In this document: in pieces, positions 24,873 to 34,832 of the stretch
How the letters are laid out: every line of letters starts with the position of its first letter
Position numbering within the stretch: the stretch's first letter is position 1
Assembly (NCBI RefSeq): GCF_002884975.1
Contig: NZ_PJKB01000003.1
Coordinates: forward strand, 288,743 to 352,742
DNA: 64,000 bases
Origin: Akkermansia muciniphila
Lineage (GTDB): Bacteria > Verrucomicrobiota > Verrucomicrobiia > Verrucomicrobiales > Akkermansiaceae
Direction of reading: 5' to 3'
Notes under the pieces: model-generated
Databases searched by the model: none
Told to the model about the DNA's origin: nothing
The model's input: only the letters and a program-made list of their open reading frames with translations
Translations under genes and position numbers: made by a program

Positions 24873-26615
24873 TCAGCGCCCGGCAACGGGAGCTCCGGGA
24901 ACTTCACGGTCCAGTTCCGCCCGGATGCGCTGGCGTTCGGAAACGATCTGTTCATCGTCCGCTCCTCCCTCACGCAGGAAGTATTCCGCCATGGACAGGG
25001 CCACCTCCGATTCCGAGGAAAAAACCTGGGAGGCTCCGGCCTCCTTCAGCACGTCCACATCCCTCATGTATTTGGTGTGGATCATCACGTCTATGTGTGG
25101 GTTGAGCTCCAGGGCCACTCCCACGATCTCCTTGGCGTCCGGAATGGAGGCGGAGAGAATCAGGCTTTCCGCATATTCAATGCCCGCATGGCGCAGGATT
25201 TCCCGCTGGCTGGCATCTCCGTAAACGATGTCTCCGCCCTGTTCCCTGATCGCGGTAACGGTATCTATGTTCATCTCCACAATGACGACTTCCACCCCGT
25301 TGTCATTCAATATCCTTTTAAGCATCCGCCCCGTGGGGCCAAACCCCACCAGCACCACGCGCCGCGCGTCCGGCGAGGGCAAGGCCATGCTGTTCACCCC
25401 GCCCATGTCCGTAAGGCCAATGCCGCGCTTTTGCATCCACTTGACCACAGGGCCAATCTGGCGGTACAAAATGGGATTGAGGGAAATGGAAACCACGGCC
25501 GCCAGAATGATGGCCTGGTTGGCGTCCGGCGGCAAAATATTGTACATGAGCCCCATCCCGGCAAGGATGAAGGAGAATTCACCCACCTGCGCCAGAGCCA
25601 CGGATACGCTCAGAGCCAGCGGCAGCGGGCGCCGCAGGCACCGCACCACCACATAGGCCGCCAGCGGCTTGCCGATCATGACCACCCCCAGCGTCGCCAG
25701 GGCCAACGGCCAGCAGTCCCCCACGGACATGGGGTCAAACATCATCCCCACGGAAACGAAGAAGAGCACGGCAAAGGCGTCCCGCATCAACATGGCCTCC
25801 GCCGCCGCACGCGCGCAGAAGTCAGACTGGCCCACGACCATGCCCGCCAGAAACGCGCCCAGCACCATGGAGGCGCCGAAGAATTTCGCGGAGCACACCG
25901 CCACGCCCAGCGCAATGACCAGCACAGCCAGCGTGAACAAGTCCCGCGCTCCCGTCCGCGCCACATAACGCAGTACGAAAGGAATAACCTTTTTCCCGGC
26001 AAGCAGCGTCAGGCCCACCAGAAGGGTCAGTTTGACAAACATCCACCCCAGTTTCTCGAGAATGCCATTCAAGTCCCCGGCGCCGCTCTGGCGCGCCTCC
26101 ATCACCGCGGGGATGAGCACCAGCAGCAGAATGGTAAAGAGGTCTTCCACCACCAGCCAGCCCAGGGCCACATGGCCGCTTGGCGTGTGAAGGTTCTGAT
26201 TATCCTCCAGCACCCGGGTAAGAACCACCGTGCTTGCCACGGAAATGGCCATGCCGAACACCAGTCCGGAAATGGTGGACCATCCGAACATCCAGCCCAC
26301 CAGCACCCCCAGCACGGTAGCCACGGATATCTGCACCACGGCCCCCGGCACAGCCACCCTCTGCACGGCAATCAAATCCTTGAGATGGAAATGAAGCCCC
26401 ACCCCGAACATCAGCAGAATAACGCCCAGCTCCGCGAATTGTTCCACCGTATGGGAGTCCGCTACAAAGCCCGGCGAGTACGGCCCCACCACCACTCCGG
26501 CCAGCAGATACCCCACCAGCGGGGACAAATGCAGTTTTCTGGCAATAAGACCGAAAAGGAGGGCGGCGGTTAATCCGCCGACAAAAGTGAAAATGAGGCT
26601 AAAATCGTGATCCAT
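24873..26615 (-). CDS. Kef-type monovalent cation:proton antiporter (YbaL-like)
   Basis: This 580-aa protein combines a CPA2-type membrane domain of about twelve helices (residues 1-385, with SPLVGYLLAGVVVGPY and GVILLMFGVGLHF near the start) with a cytoplasmic Rossmann domain. The latter begins VVLVGFGPTGRMLKRIL and contains VYGDASQREILRHAGI, as in TrkA-N/KTN domains that bind NAD(H). It should exchange potassium or sodium for protons and respond to redox or nucleotide state. The architecture matches E. coli YbaL rather than KefB/C with glutathione gating, though that cannot be proven here. Confidence 0.92.
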   Translation of the reverse strand: MDHDFSLIFTFVGGLTAALLFGLIARKLHLSPLVGYLLAGVVVGPYSPGFVADSHTVEQFAELGVILLMFGVGLHFHLKDLIAVQRVAVPGAVVQISVATVLGVLVGWMFGWSTISGLVFGMAISVASTVVLTRVLEDNQNLHTPSGHVALGWLVVEDLFTILLLVLIPAVMEARQSGAGDLNGILEKLGWMFVKLTLLVGLTLLAGKKVIPFVLRYVARTGARDLFTLAVLVIALGVAVCSAKFFGASMVLGAFLAGMVVGQSDFCARAAAEAMLMRDAFAVLFFVSVGMMFDPMSVGDCWPLALATLGVVMIGKPLAAYVVVRCLRRPLPLALSVSVALAQVGEFSFILAGMGLMYNILPPDANQAIILAAVVSISLNPILYRQIGPVVKWMQKRGIGLTDMGGVNSMALPSPDARRVVLVGFGPTGRMLKRILNDNGVEVVIVEMNIDTVTAIREQGGDIVYGDASQREILRHAGIEYAESLILSASIPDAKEIVGVALELNPHIDVMIHTKYMRDVDVLKEAGASQVFSSESEVALSMAEYFLREGGADDEQIVSERQRIRAELDREVPGAPVAGR

Positions 26616-26837
26616 ACGCGCGTGTCAGGTCTGAGGAATGTTCTTTGACCAGCAGGTCGTTCCCACGCTACCGCGTTTGATTTCCCCCCACAAGAACGCA
26701 TTGCGCCGCATCGGAATGCAGTCGCACTTTTTCAAGGCATCCGGTTCAGCGCCCGGAAAACGGGGATTTACCGGATTCTACCATATTTTTATTATTATTA
26801 AAAATACTGTTTTTATTTTACTTTCAATTGTTTCTGA

Positions 26838-26867
26838 TTGACTTCAATAACATGGGCTACCTATAAA
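26838..26867 (+). promoter_or_regulatory. Predicted promoter of the autotransporter, giving a near-leaderless message
   Basis: TTGACT (26838-26843), an 18-base spacer and TATAAA (26862-26867) form a good sigma-70-like promoter. The expected start point (about 26874) is only two or three bases before ATG 26876. Confidence 0.55.
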
Positions 26868-26875
26868 GCGTGTTG

Positions 26876-29800
26876 ATGAAACTCACCCTATTTATCCTGT
26901 CATATCTGGCGGGCCTCTCTATCCTGGCCCCCATGGGCTGGGCGGCCACCCATGAAATCACTACCAAAAACTTCCACATCACGCTCCTCGGCAACGGGGA
27001 CGGTCCAGCGGACTGGATGGGGACCCGTGACTGGAGTGACGCCCAGATAGCCGCCGTCACCACCACGCTCAATATCTGGGATGACACCTTCCGCAATACC
27101 GCTTCCCGGAAGATTGAAGCAACCATCTCCTGGGGCGCCCTTGAAGAAGGCACCCTGGCAGCTTCCTTCTCCAATTATTTTGAATACGACGGGGAAAACT
27201 ACAATGCGGCCACTTCCACGGAAATCATCTGGAAGGAAGGGGAAGACGTCGCGCTGGACGAAGGGGATATGGATTTCAGGCTCCAATTCAATCCCGTTTA
27301 CGGCTTCAGCACGGGCAATACCACGCCCCAGAACTCTACGGATTTCATCAGCGTCCTCCTGCATGAAATCGGACACAATGTCGGTTTCAACTCGTTAAAC
27401 AACGCAGGAGCATACGGAGAATACTACACGATCTGGGATTCCCTGATCACGGATGCCCAAGGCAACCATCCGGGAGAGGCGGGCTTCAATTACCAGTCCG
27501 GAGTTTCCTACACCATCGGCTCCGGCGGCCTCACTGTCTACAATCCCTTTATTTTCAATCCCGGTTCCAGCATGTCCCACGTGGACGCTTTAAGCGACCC
27601 GGACGCGCTGATGCAATATTCCATCGGGACGGGCATCCAGAGGAGAAACCTCAGTGACCAGGAAAAAGCGCTCCTTGCGGAGATGGGCTGGGTGCTCAAG
27701 GATGACCCCACCTATTATGCGTCCGTGGACGGCGCTTCCATCACGGACCAGATTGACCTGGATTTCTTCACCTCCGTTCTCGTCAACCGGAACATGACCA
27801 TTGATCCGGGTGACGGAGCCACCATTATCCTGCCTTCCCTGAGAGGGGACAAGGCGGAATACAACGTCACCATTACCGCAGGAAAATCCCTGACCGTCAA
27901 CCTTTCCAACACGGCCATGGATTCCATCTGCGCGGGCGAGGTCATCGGCAATGACGCCAACTTCATCAAGACGGGAGGCAAAAACCTGATGCTGGCCGGC
28001 GGCTTTTCCACCACCGGCGCCCTGGACGTGCAGCAGGGGGGCCTGGTGCTTTCCGGCGCTTCCAACACCATCGGGGAACTGAAGATAAACGGTGGCGCTT
28101 TCGGCGTATCCCAGCTGGCCAAGGAAGAAGTCACGGCGGAGGTAGGAAAGCTGACGGGCACCAAAGGCTCCATCAACCTCCTGCATTCCACCCTTACCCT
28201 GACCGGAACGGACAATACCATTTACAGCGGCCTGCAACTGGTAGGCACCGGCACCATCGCCCTGGCGGAAGGAAAGTCCCTCACCTTTGACGGCAGCAAC
28301 ACCATCGGAGACGCCATCTACATTGACGGGTCCCGGAACGGAACCGTGCACATCACCCGGGGCACGCTTTCCTTCGCCAGCCAGGCCCGGATGGAAATAG
28401 CCGCGCTGGCCCTGGATTCCGGAACCTCCACCCTGAATGCGGGAGCCACGCAGAATATCGTCATCCACTCCATCACGGGAGACGGCATTCTGGCGGCCCA
28501 GGGAGGGAAAATCACCCTGGATACGGCAAATCCCCTGACCTGGAACGGAGCCCTCCAGGGCACGGGCACGCTCAGCAAGAAAGGAGACGGCAACCTGACG
28601 CTGGGCGGCGCAGGCAACGCGGGATTCCATCTGGACTCCTCCAGCGGCGCCATCATCCTGACAGCAGCATCCTCCGCTTACGGCGCCATGACGCTGAACG
28701 GCGGCGGCATTTCCATCTTCCATGCCTCCTCCACCACGCGCCTTAACGGGCAGGAGGGCACCCTGACGCTGAATGACGCCGCGCTGTCCATAAGCGGCAC
28801 GGCCAGCCTCCTGGCGGAAAAAGCCTCCATCACCGGAACCGGCGTCCTGCAACTGAATGCGGATTCCGTGCTCACCGTCCGCAACGGCAACAAGCTGGAC
28901 ACGGACATCAGCATCAGCGGCTCCGGCCTGCTGGCTGTACAGGGCGGAACCTTCACCCTGTCCGGAGACGCCAGGTTTGACGGAGCGGCAGTCGCCGTGG
29001 GAACGGACTCCGCGGGCGCCGCGCTGGACCTGGGCTCCACGCGCAATTCCGTAGTAGGCGGCCTGCTGGGGAAAGGCTCCGTGGCCTTCAATAATGGGGT
29101 ACTTGGCATCCATGCGGAGAAATCCTCCGTCTTCTCCGGCTCCTTCCAGGGGAACGGCACCATCAACAAGAGCGGGCAGGCGGGATGGACCTACACCGGA
29201 GCGGGGTCAAACACCCTGAACCTCAACATTACGGAAGGCGAAGTCTCCCTGGTCCGGGATTCCGCCAGCCCCATTCTGCTCAACTCCCTCACGGTAGGCT
29301 CCTCCGGCACGCTTACTCTTTCCATGGCCTCTGCCGGGGCCGCCCATAACACCACGCTTCTTCTCAACGGAGCAAGCCAGTTCATGAACGGCTCCACCGT
29401 CACGCTCGTGATCAATCCCCTGCTGGCGCAAAACAATACGCCCTTTATTTCCACGGAAGACGGGGCCACGCTGACCGTCCAGGGAGACCGCAACGGAACC
29501 ACCCTCAACATTGAATCCAATGTCGCCGCGCCGGAAAGAACACTTGAACTGGTGCTCTTTGAAGGGGATCTGGTGGGCGCCGATCTCAATATCAACGCTT
29601 ACGGCGCATTGGGGACCTATTATTCCGACCTGCATGCGGAAGAACGGAACGGACGGATCGTGCTGACCGGCACGCGCAAGGCGGACAATGCCCTGCTTGC
29701 CACGGCTGACACCTCCAATTCCGCCGCCGGGGCCGTCCTGCTCTGGAACTGTGACAAGATTGAAGACGGAACGGAGCTGGGCTATCTGAACCGCGCCGTT

Positions 29801-30832
29801 TCCGACGCCTGGAATGACGGGGACTACTCCAGAGCCAACCGCCTGCTGAGCGCTTCCGCGGGTACGGCCATTCCCGGCATCCTGGCCGCCCAGAGGTCCG
29901 GCCTGCGGAGGGAGATGACCTTTCTCCGCAACCGTGCGGAAACCATGGGGCTTAATCCCAGCAACCTCCCGGGGGACCTCCCCCAGGTGAACGGCTGGAT
30001 TGAAGCCAACACGGGGAGGGATTCCCTGGACGGCTCCAACGAAGGCAACGGTTTCACGCTCAGTTCCTGGGGCGGCACGGCCGGCCTGGACGTCAACTGC
30101 ACGGAGAATTTCACCCTGGGCGGCGCCTTTTCCGCCAACTACGGGGATTACTCCTCTGACGGGGCTGATTCCGCCTCCGGCAATTTGGATACCTATTACG
30201 TGAGCCTCTTCGGCCACTACCGCCACAAAAAATGGGGGCACTCCCTCATTCTTTCCGGCGGATGGTCGGATGCGGACATCACCCGCAGCGTACGCCATGA
30301 CCTGGGGAGCTACCAGACCAGCTTCAGCACCACGGGCATGAGCTTCGGGGCCATGTACGAACTCACCTATGACCTGGCTCTCAACAAGCGCCGGACGGCC
30401 ATTCTCCAGCCGGTCGCCAACGTCAGCATCATGCGTTCCTCCGTGGACGGCTTCAATGAAGCCGGCGCGGGCGGCGCGGGGCTCCGTGTGGATGACATGG
30501 ACATCACCACCGGAAGCGTTGCCGCCGGTATGCGCCTGAAAGGCGTTCTGGGCACCAGCCTGACCGGGCGCGACATCATGGGTGAATTCCGCGTCCTCGT
30601 CTCCCAGGACTTTGGAGATGACAAGGCCCAGGCCAATGTGGCCTACCTCGCCAATCCTGGCCTCATCCAGACCATCAGGGGAGCCAGGCTCGGCCGCACC
30701 GGCGTTCAGCTGGGCGCAGGCCTCAACATCCCCTGCGCCGATTACGGCGCGGTTTATGTGGACGGCAACGCCGACCTCCGCTCCGGAGACACCTCCATTG
30801 GCGCTGCCCTCGGCTACCGCTATAATTTCTGA
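26876..30832 (+). CDS. Autotransporter with N-terminal zinc metalloprotease domain
   Basis: This 1318-aa protein has a signal peptide (MKLTLFILSYLAGLSILAPMGWA). Residues 25-280 form a metzincin-like protease: HEIGH at 163-167 supplies two His ligands and the catalytic Glu. H235 in MSHVDAL is a candidate third ligand, and M246 in DALMQYSI fits a Met-turn. About 750 residues of Gly/Ser/Thr/Asn-rich beta-helix repeats follow (such as GTLTLSMAS and KLTGTKGSINLLHSTLTLTG), of the autotransporter-associated strand type. The last 280 residues are an outer-membrane beta-barrel ending in YRYNF. Substrates are unknown; host or mucin glycoproteins are plausible. It is monocistronic, with its own promoter and terminator. 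ATG 26876 is chosen over upstream GTG/TTG codons. Confidence 0.92.
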   Translation: MKLTLFILSYLAGLSILAPMGWAATHEITTKNFHITLLGNGDGPADWMGTRDWSDAQIAAVTTTLNIWDDTFRNTASRKIEATISWGALEEGTLAASFSNYFEYDGENYNAATSTEIIWKEGEDVALDEGDMDFRLQFNPVYGFSTGNTTPQNSTDFISVLLHEIGHNVGFNSLNNAGAYGEYYTIWDSLITDAQGNHPGEAGFNYQSGVSYTIGSGGLTVYNPFIFNPGSSMSHVDALSDPDALMQYSIGTGIQRRNLSDQEKALLAEMGWVLKDDPTYYASVDGASITDQIDLDFFTSVLVNRNMTIDPGDGATIILPSLRGDKAEYNVTITAGKSLTVNLSNTAMDSICAGEVIGNDANFIKTGGKNLMLAGGFSTTGALDVQQGGLVLSGASNTIGELKINGGAFGVSQLAKEEVTAEVGKLTGTKGSINLLHSTLTLTGTDNTIYSGLQLVGTGTIALAEGKSLTFDGSNTIGDAIYIDGSRNGTVHITRGTLSFASQARMEIAALALDSGTSTLNAGATQNIVIHSITGDGILAAQGGKITLDTANPLTWNGALQGTGTLSKKGDGNLTLGGAGNAGFHLDSSSGAIILTAASSAYGAMTLNGGGISIFHASSTTRLNGQEGTLTLNDAALSISGTASLLAEKASITGTGVLQLNADSVLTVRNGNKLDTDISISGSGLLAVQGGTFTLSGDARFDGAAVAVGTDSAGAALDLGSTRNSVVGGLLGKGSVAFNNGVLGIHAEKSSVFSGSFQGNGTINKSGQAGWTYTGAGSNTLNLNITEGEVSLVRDSASPILLNSLTVGSSGTLTLSMASAGAAHNTTLLLNGASQFMNGSTVTLVINPLLAQNNTPFISTEDGATLTVQGDRNGTTLNIESNVAAPERTLELVLFEGDLVGADLNINAYGALGTYYSDLHAEERNGRIVLTGTRKADNALLATADTSNSAAGAVLLWNCDKIEDGTELGYLNRAVSDAWNDGDYSRANRLLSASAGTAIPGILAAQRSGLRREMTFLRNRAETMGLNPSNLPGDLPQVNGWIEANTGRDSLDGSNEGNGFTLSSWGGTAGLDVNCTENFTLGGAFSANYGDYSSDGADSASGNLDTYYVSLFGHYRHKKWGHSLILSGGWSDADITRSVRHDLGSYQTSFSTTGMSFGAMYELTYDLALNKRRTAILQPVANVSIMRSSVDGFNEAGAGGAGLRVDDMDITTGSVAAGMRLKGVLGTSLTGRDIMGEFRVLVSQDFGDDKAQANVAYLANPGLIQTIRGARLGRTGVQLGAGLNIPCADYGAVYVDGNADLRSGDTSIGAALGYRYNF

Positions 30833-30855
30833 TCCGGCCCAAGCCGCATTTAACA

Positions 30856-30893
30856 AGCGCCATGCCTGCACTTCCGGGCATGGCGCTTTTTCA
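30856..30893 (+). terminator. Rho-independent terminator of the autotransporter gene
   Basis: A 12-bp perfect stem AAGCGCCATGCC/GGCATGGCGCTT (30856-30867 with 30877-30888) is followed directly by TTTTTC. Confidence 0.85.
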
Positions 30894-31067
30894 TGTCCCG
30901 TTCCCCCCCCTTCAAGAGCACATGCGTCTTCAACTTCCGCAAACGTTTTCCCGCGGGCTTTCATTCCCCCTGCATGTATTTGATATTTCTCAGGCTTGCT
31001 TGCTATTTTATTTGAATTTAATAGAAATATATTCCATATTTATTGAAAATAAATCCTTATCAAATTC

Positions 31068-31748
31068 ATGACGGGAGATTCAATATTCAAGGAACAGTGG
31101 ACCCTCCTCCGGAAGGAAACGGAAATGGACTCCGCTGCCCTCCAGGAAAAGCTGGAACACTTCATTTTCCGGCAGTATGGCCTGATGGCCCTGATGCATT
31201 ACATCAAAGCCCTTTCCATCCTGGAACTCAGCCATCGCTTCTACCTGCGGTTCCGCGGGAGAAGCCGCTCCCTGGCGGAATCCATTCTTTACTGGACCGT
31301 CCTTGCGGAAACGAATATCCACATGACGCTCCAGGGGGTGAAGGATGAGCCGCCTTTCATCAAGCCGCACGCGGGAACTGAAACGGCTTCCCAGCTTGAT
31401 ATGCTAAAAGACTGCTATCTCCTTTATCTGAAAGACAGGCAGCACCCCTGCTGGCCTCCGGACTCCCGCAGGAGCCGCCTCATCCGGGATAAATGGAATG
31501 GGCCGGAGCTGGAGGAGGACTACTTCCCGGGGTTGTGCCGGAACAACACGGACCGCCATTACGCCAACATCATGTACATCCTGCTGGGAGAAACCCTGCA
31601 CTCCCTGGTTTCCCTCCGGCAAATCAGGAACCACGGCAAAAACATGCTGACGCTCAGCCGGGAACAATATTCACAGCCCCCAATTGACGCCCCAAGGCCT
31701 CCAGCGGCCTCTCGTCACAGGGAATGCGCTCCGGACGGCAAGCCGTAA
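31068..31748 (+). CDS. Hypothetical cytoplasmic protein, mostly helical
   Basis: This 226-aa protein has no signal peptide or membrane segment and looks largely alpha-helical, with basic patches (RFRGRSRSLAES, PDSRRSRLIRDKW). It has no recognised domain. The upstream region (30970-31067) is very AT-rich and probably contains the promoter. The last 25 residues are low-complexity and Pro/Arg-rich. The stop is only two bases from the convergent queA stop, so no terminator lies between them. Confidence 0.7.
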   Translation: MTGDSIFKEQWTLLRKETEMDSAALQEKLEHFIFRQYGLMALMHYIKALSILELSHRFYLRFRGRSRSLAESILYWTVLAETNIHMTLQGVKDEPPFIKPHAGTETASQLDMLKDCYLLYLKDRQHPCWPPDSRRSRLIRDKWNGPELEEDYFPGLCRNNTDRHYANIMYILLGETLHSLVSLRQIRNHGKNMLTLSREQYSQPPIDAPRPPAASRHRECAPDGKP

Positions 31749-31750
31749 AC

Positions 31751-32746
31751 CTACAGAATCAGCATGCAGTCCCCGTAGGAAAAGAATCTGTAACGTTCCC
31801 GGATGGCTTCCAGGTAAGCCTTCATGACCAGCTCCTTCCCGGCAAAGGCGCTAACCAGCATCAGCAGCGTACTCTGCGGCAGGTGGAAATTCGTGATCAG
31901 GGCATCCACCACCTTGTACTTGTAGGGGGGATAAATAAAAATGTTCGTTGCCCCGGCACACTCCCTCAAGGGCAAACCCTCCGCGGCAGCCACGTGTTCC
32001 AGCACGCGCACGCTGGTAGTGCCCACGGCAAATACCCTCCCGGCTTCATTGATCGCCCGGGCAGTAGCTTCAGGCAGGAAAAAATGCTCCGTGTGCATCT
32101 GGTGGTCTTCAATCCTGTCCGCCTTGACTGGGCGGAACGTCCCCACGCCCACGTGAAGCGTCAGAAAATCATGGGGAACGGACGCCAGCAGTTCCGGCGT
32201 AAAATGCAGCCCTGCCGTGGGAGCGGCAATGGCCCCCTCATGCCTGGCGTAAACGGTCTGGTAGCGCTCCTTGTCGGACGGGTCGCTTTCGCGGTTCATG
32301 TAATGGGGAAGCGCCAGGCGGCCATACTTCTCCTCATCCACCTCCCGGTCAAAGCGGATGAGGCGGTAGCCTTCCTCATCAATGCCTTCCACGGTGCCCA
32401 CAGCTTCTCCCACGGCGACCGTGCGCCCCGGCTTCATCTTGCGCCCCGGACGCACCATGCATTTCCACAGCAGGGGGTTAAGCACCTCCGCACGCACTAT
32501 TTCAATAGACCCGTCATTGGAAAAATACCGCGCCGGAACCACCCGGGTATCATTCAGGATAAAATGATCCCCTTCCCGCACATACTCCGGCAAATCACTG
32601 AAATGCCTGTGCTCAATCAGGCCCGTGTCCCGGTGGATGACCATCATCCGGGAAGCGGCGCGGTCCGGAAGGGGCCGGTCCGCAATTAATTCCTCCGGCA
32701 GCGGATAATCAAAATCAATGGTGCGCACGGCCAAGTGCATTGCCAC
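31751..32746 (-). CDS. queA: S-adenosylmethionine:tRNA ribosyltransferase-isomerase
   Basis: This 331-aa enzyme transfers the ribosyl group of SAM to 7-aminomethyl-7-deazaguanine in tRNA to form epoxyqueuosine. Family motifs include DYPLPEELIADRPLPDRAASRM, DDFHFILNDTRVVPAR-type text near residue 60 (here FILNDTRVVPARYF), APTAGLHFTPELL near 193, and the C-terminal TNFHLPQSTLLMLVSAFAG. A start at 32740 (MHLAVRT) is equally possible. With queE at 17 kb it supports a queuosine pathway in this organism. Confidence 0.97.
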   Translation of the reverse strand: MAMHLAVRTIDFDYPLPEELIADRPLPDRAASRMMVIHRDTGLIEHRHFSDLPEYVREGDHFILNDTRVVPARYFSNDGSIEIVRAEVLNPLLWKCMVRPGRKMKPGRTVAVGEAVGTVEGIDEEGYRLIRFDREVDEEKYGRLALPHYMNRESDPSDKERYQTVYARHEGAIAAPTAGLHFTPELLASVPHDFLTLHVGVGTFRPVKADRIEDHQMHTEHFFLPEATARAINEAGRVFAVGTTSVRVLEHVAAAEGLPLRECAGATNIFIYPPYKYKVVDALITNFHLPQSTLLMLVSAFAGKELVMKAYLEAIRERYRFFSYGDCMLIL

Positions 32747-32821
32747 GAATCCGCTGAAAGGTCAATACCTTTAAACCATAGGTAACACAATTATATCTTT
32801 GCCTGTACCGGATAATATGGT

Positions 32822-33883
32822 ATGGAAGGAAACATGAACAACTTGCTGTCAGCAACCATTTCCAACACCACTGCCTGGGGGACTATCCTGGTAGTCGTCC
32901 TCGTCATCTTTCTGGTCATCTTCTTCGCCATCATCGCTAAATTCTTCAAGACATGGCTGCGTGCGCGGCTGGCAAAAGCCCCCGTCTCCATGAGCAACAT
33001 GCTGGGGATGTGGCTCCGGAAAGTGCCCTACCCCCTGGTGGTGGACACCCGCATTACGGCAGCCAAGGCCGGACTGGACATCAGCACGGATGAACTGGAA
33101 GCCCACTTCCTGGCCGGCGGTGACATCGTGGACTGCGTGCTGGCCCTGATTGCCGCGGAAAAAGCCGGAATCCCGCTGAGTTATGACCGCGCCTGCGCCA
33201 TTGACCTGGCCGTGAAAGGCACGTCCAAAACCGTGCTGGAGGCCGTGAGAACCTCCATCAATCCCCGCGTCATCGACTGCCCGAACCCCAGCTCCGGCCA
33301 GACGCGCCTGACGGCTGTGGCCCGTGACGGCATTGCCGTGGCGGTACGCGCCCGCGTAACGGTGCGCACCAACCTTGACCTCTTCGTGGGGGGCGCCACG
33401 GAAGAAACGGTGGTCGCCCGCGTAGGGGAAGGCATCGTTTCCGCGGTAGGTTCAGCCCCCTCCTACAAGGACGTTCTGGAAAAGCCGGAAGTGATTTCCC
33501 GCACCGTGAGCGACAAGGGCGTGGACGCCGCCACCGCGTTTGAAGTGCTCTCCATTGACATTGCAGACGTGGATGTAGCGGGCAACGTGGGCGCACGCCT
33601 CCAGGCAGAGCAGGCGGAAGCGGACAAGCAGATTGCCCAGGCCAAGGCGGAAGTGCGCCGCGCCGCCGCCGTGGCCACGGAACAGGAAATGGCCGCCAAG
33701 ACGCAGGAGATGCGCGCCAAGGTGGTGGAAGCGGAAGCTCAAATCCCCATGGCCATGGCGGAAGCCTTCCGCAACGGCAACCTGGGCGTGCTGGACTATG
33801 CCCGTTACCAGAATGTAGTGGCTGACACCCGGATGAGGGACTCCATCGCCAAGCCGGATACCTCCCCCTCCTCCATTAAATAA
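32822..33883 (+). CDS. floA: Flotillin-like protein FloA (UPF0365)
   Basis: This 353-aa protein has an N-terminal membrane helix ([21 protein letters not shown], about 21-41). A long SPFH-like part follows ([55 protein letters not shown]), then an Ala/Glu-rich coiled coil ([20 protein letters not shown]). This matches B. subtilis FloA/YqfA along its length. FloA scaffolds functional membrane microdomains and helps recruit membrane proteins. The next gene, 55 bases on, encodes a small membrane-anchored protein and is probably cotranscribed. Confidence 0.95.
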   Translation: MEGNMNNLLSATISNTTAWGTILVVVLVIFLVIFFAIIAKFFKTWLRARLAKAPVSMSNMLGMWLRKVPYPLVVDTRITAAKAGLDISTDELEAHFLAGGDIVDCVLALIAAEKAGIPLSYDRACAIDLAVKGTSKTVLEAVRTSINPRVIDCPNPSSGQTRLTAVARDGIAVAVRARVTVRTNLDLFVGGATEETVVARVGEGIVSAVGSAPSYKDVLEKPEVISRTVSDKGVDAATAFEVLSIDIADVDVAGNVGARLQAEQAEADKQIAQAKAEVRRAAAVATEQEMAAKTQEMRAKVVEAEAQIPMAMAEAFRNGNLGVLDYARYQNVVADTRMRDSIAKPDTSPSSIK

Positions 33884-33938
33884 ACTTTCCGGCCTCCGTA
33901 AAGACCGGGTGCTCTCCACGGAGGCCTCTCCCCCCCTT

Positions 33939-34583
33939 ATGGATTTACTGGCATACATGCTTGCCTCCGGCGGCGATGACGACCACCTGAAAGTCTGGTT
34001 CTGGCTGATCGTGGGGGCCATTTACCTTATCAAGGTGGTGGTAAATTTCCTGAAACCAAAAGAGGAGGAAAAGGAAAAGCCCATCCTGGACACGGAGGAC
34101 CATCATGAAAAACGCGTGAAGGAGGTTATTGCGGAAATGCGCCGGACTACTCCACAGCCGCAGCCCCCGGCGCGGCACCAGGCGCCGCAGCGCGCCCCGC
34201 GCCCTTCCGCCCCGCCTGTTGAGCTTCCCACCCCCGCCGTAACCCGCAAGCCGCGCCCTGCACCGGAACCTGTGCCTGAGCAGACCCGGCCGACAGCCCA
34301 GCAAGCAGCCCAGAACGTTCTGGAGCAATACGTGAAAGCCACGGAAGAGGCACAGCGGTCCATGCGTGCCCTGTCTGATGCGGAACAGGCAGCCCTGCAC
34401 CGTTTACAGGAAAGGGAAATGAAGGAAAGCCGCCCTGAACCGCTCCCGGCGGTTGCCCCGGCCGACCCTCTCTCCCTGAAAAACTCCCTGCGCCGCTCCC
34501 AATCCCTGAAAACGGCCATCCTTTATCAGGAAATCCTGGGCAAGCCCCGCGCCCTCCGGGGCGTCTCCTTCAGCGGGGAATAG
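33939..34583 (+). CDS. Membrane-anchored Pro-rich protein downstream of floA
   Basis: This 214-aa protein has one membrane helix at about 18-38 (VWFWLIVGAIYLIKVVVNFL), a basic/acidic linker, then a Pro/Ala/Arg-rich stretch (about 75-125) and a helical C-terminus. It ends with SLKTAILYQEILGKPRALR, a motif that I associate with the tails of many small Planctomycetota/Verrucomicrobiota membrane proteins. I set the start at ATG 33939 because the GTG at 33909 adds no conserved sequence. It is not an NfeD homologue, the usual SPFH partner. A FloA-associated function is an inference from position. Confidence 0.72.
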   Translation: MDLLAYMLASGGDDDHLKVWFWLIVGAIYLIKVVVNFLKPKEEEKEKPILDTEDHHEKRVKEVIAEMRRTTPQPQPPARHQAPQRAPRPSAPPVELPTPAVTRKPRPAPEPVPEQTRPTAQQAAQNVLEQYVKATEEAQRSMRALSDAEQAALHRLQEREMKESRPEPLPAVAPADPLSLKNSLRRSQSLKTAILYQEILGKPRALRGVSFSGE

Positions 34584-34832
34584 GCAGGAACGTTCCCTTC
34601 ACGGCTGAGCCCGCCGCTCCCCACGTTCCCCGCTGGCCGCACTGCCAGGGGACAAGGGGTGACTCCTTCATCTTTCGGATTCACCCGCCCTGCGGGTTCA
34701 TGCTGGACATTCCAGCCAGCCGGAAAACTGGTTTTCCGCCCTGAAAAAACCGCCTCCCCCGCTATTCCCCCCGCACCCTTTTCTCCATTCTCCCTTGCCT
34801 GGAAAAGAAAGCGGGGGTACCCTTCTCCCGCA

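Noticed and set aside
34584-34832. TPP riboswitch before thiG
   Set aside because: A GGCTGAG string and a GGGTGA/TCACCC hairpin exist, but the rest of the conserved TPP core (such as the CTGAGA and ACCTGATCTGGATAATACC elements) is missing.
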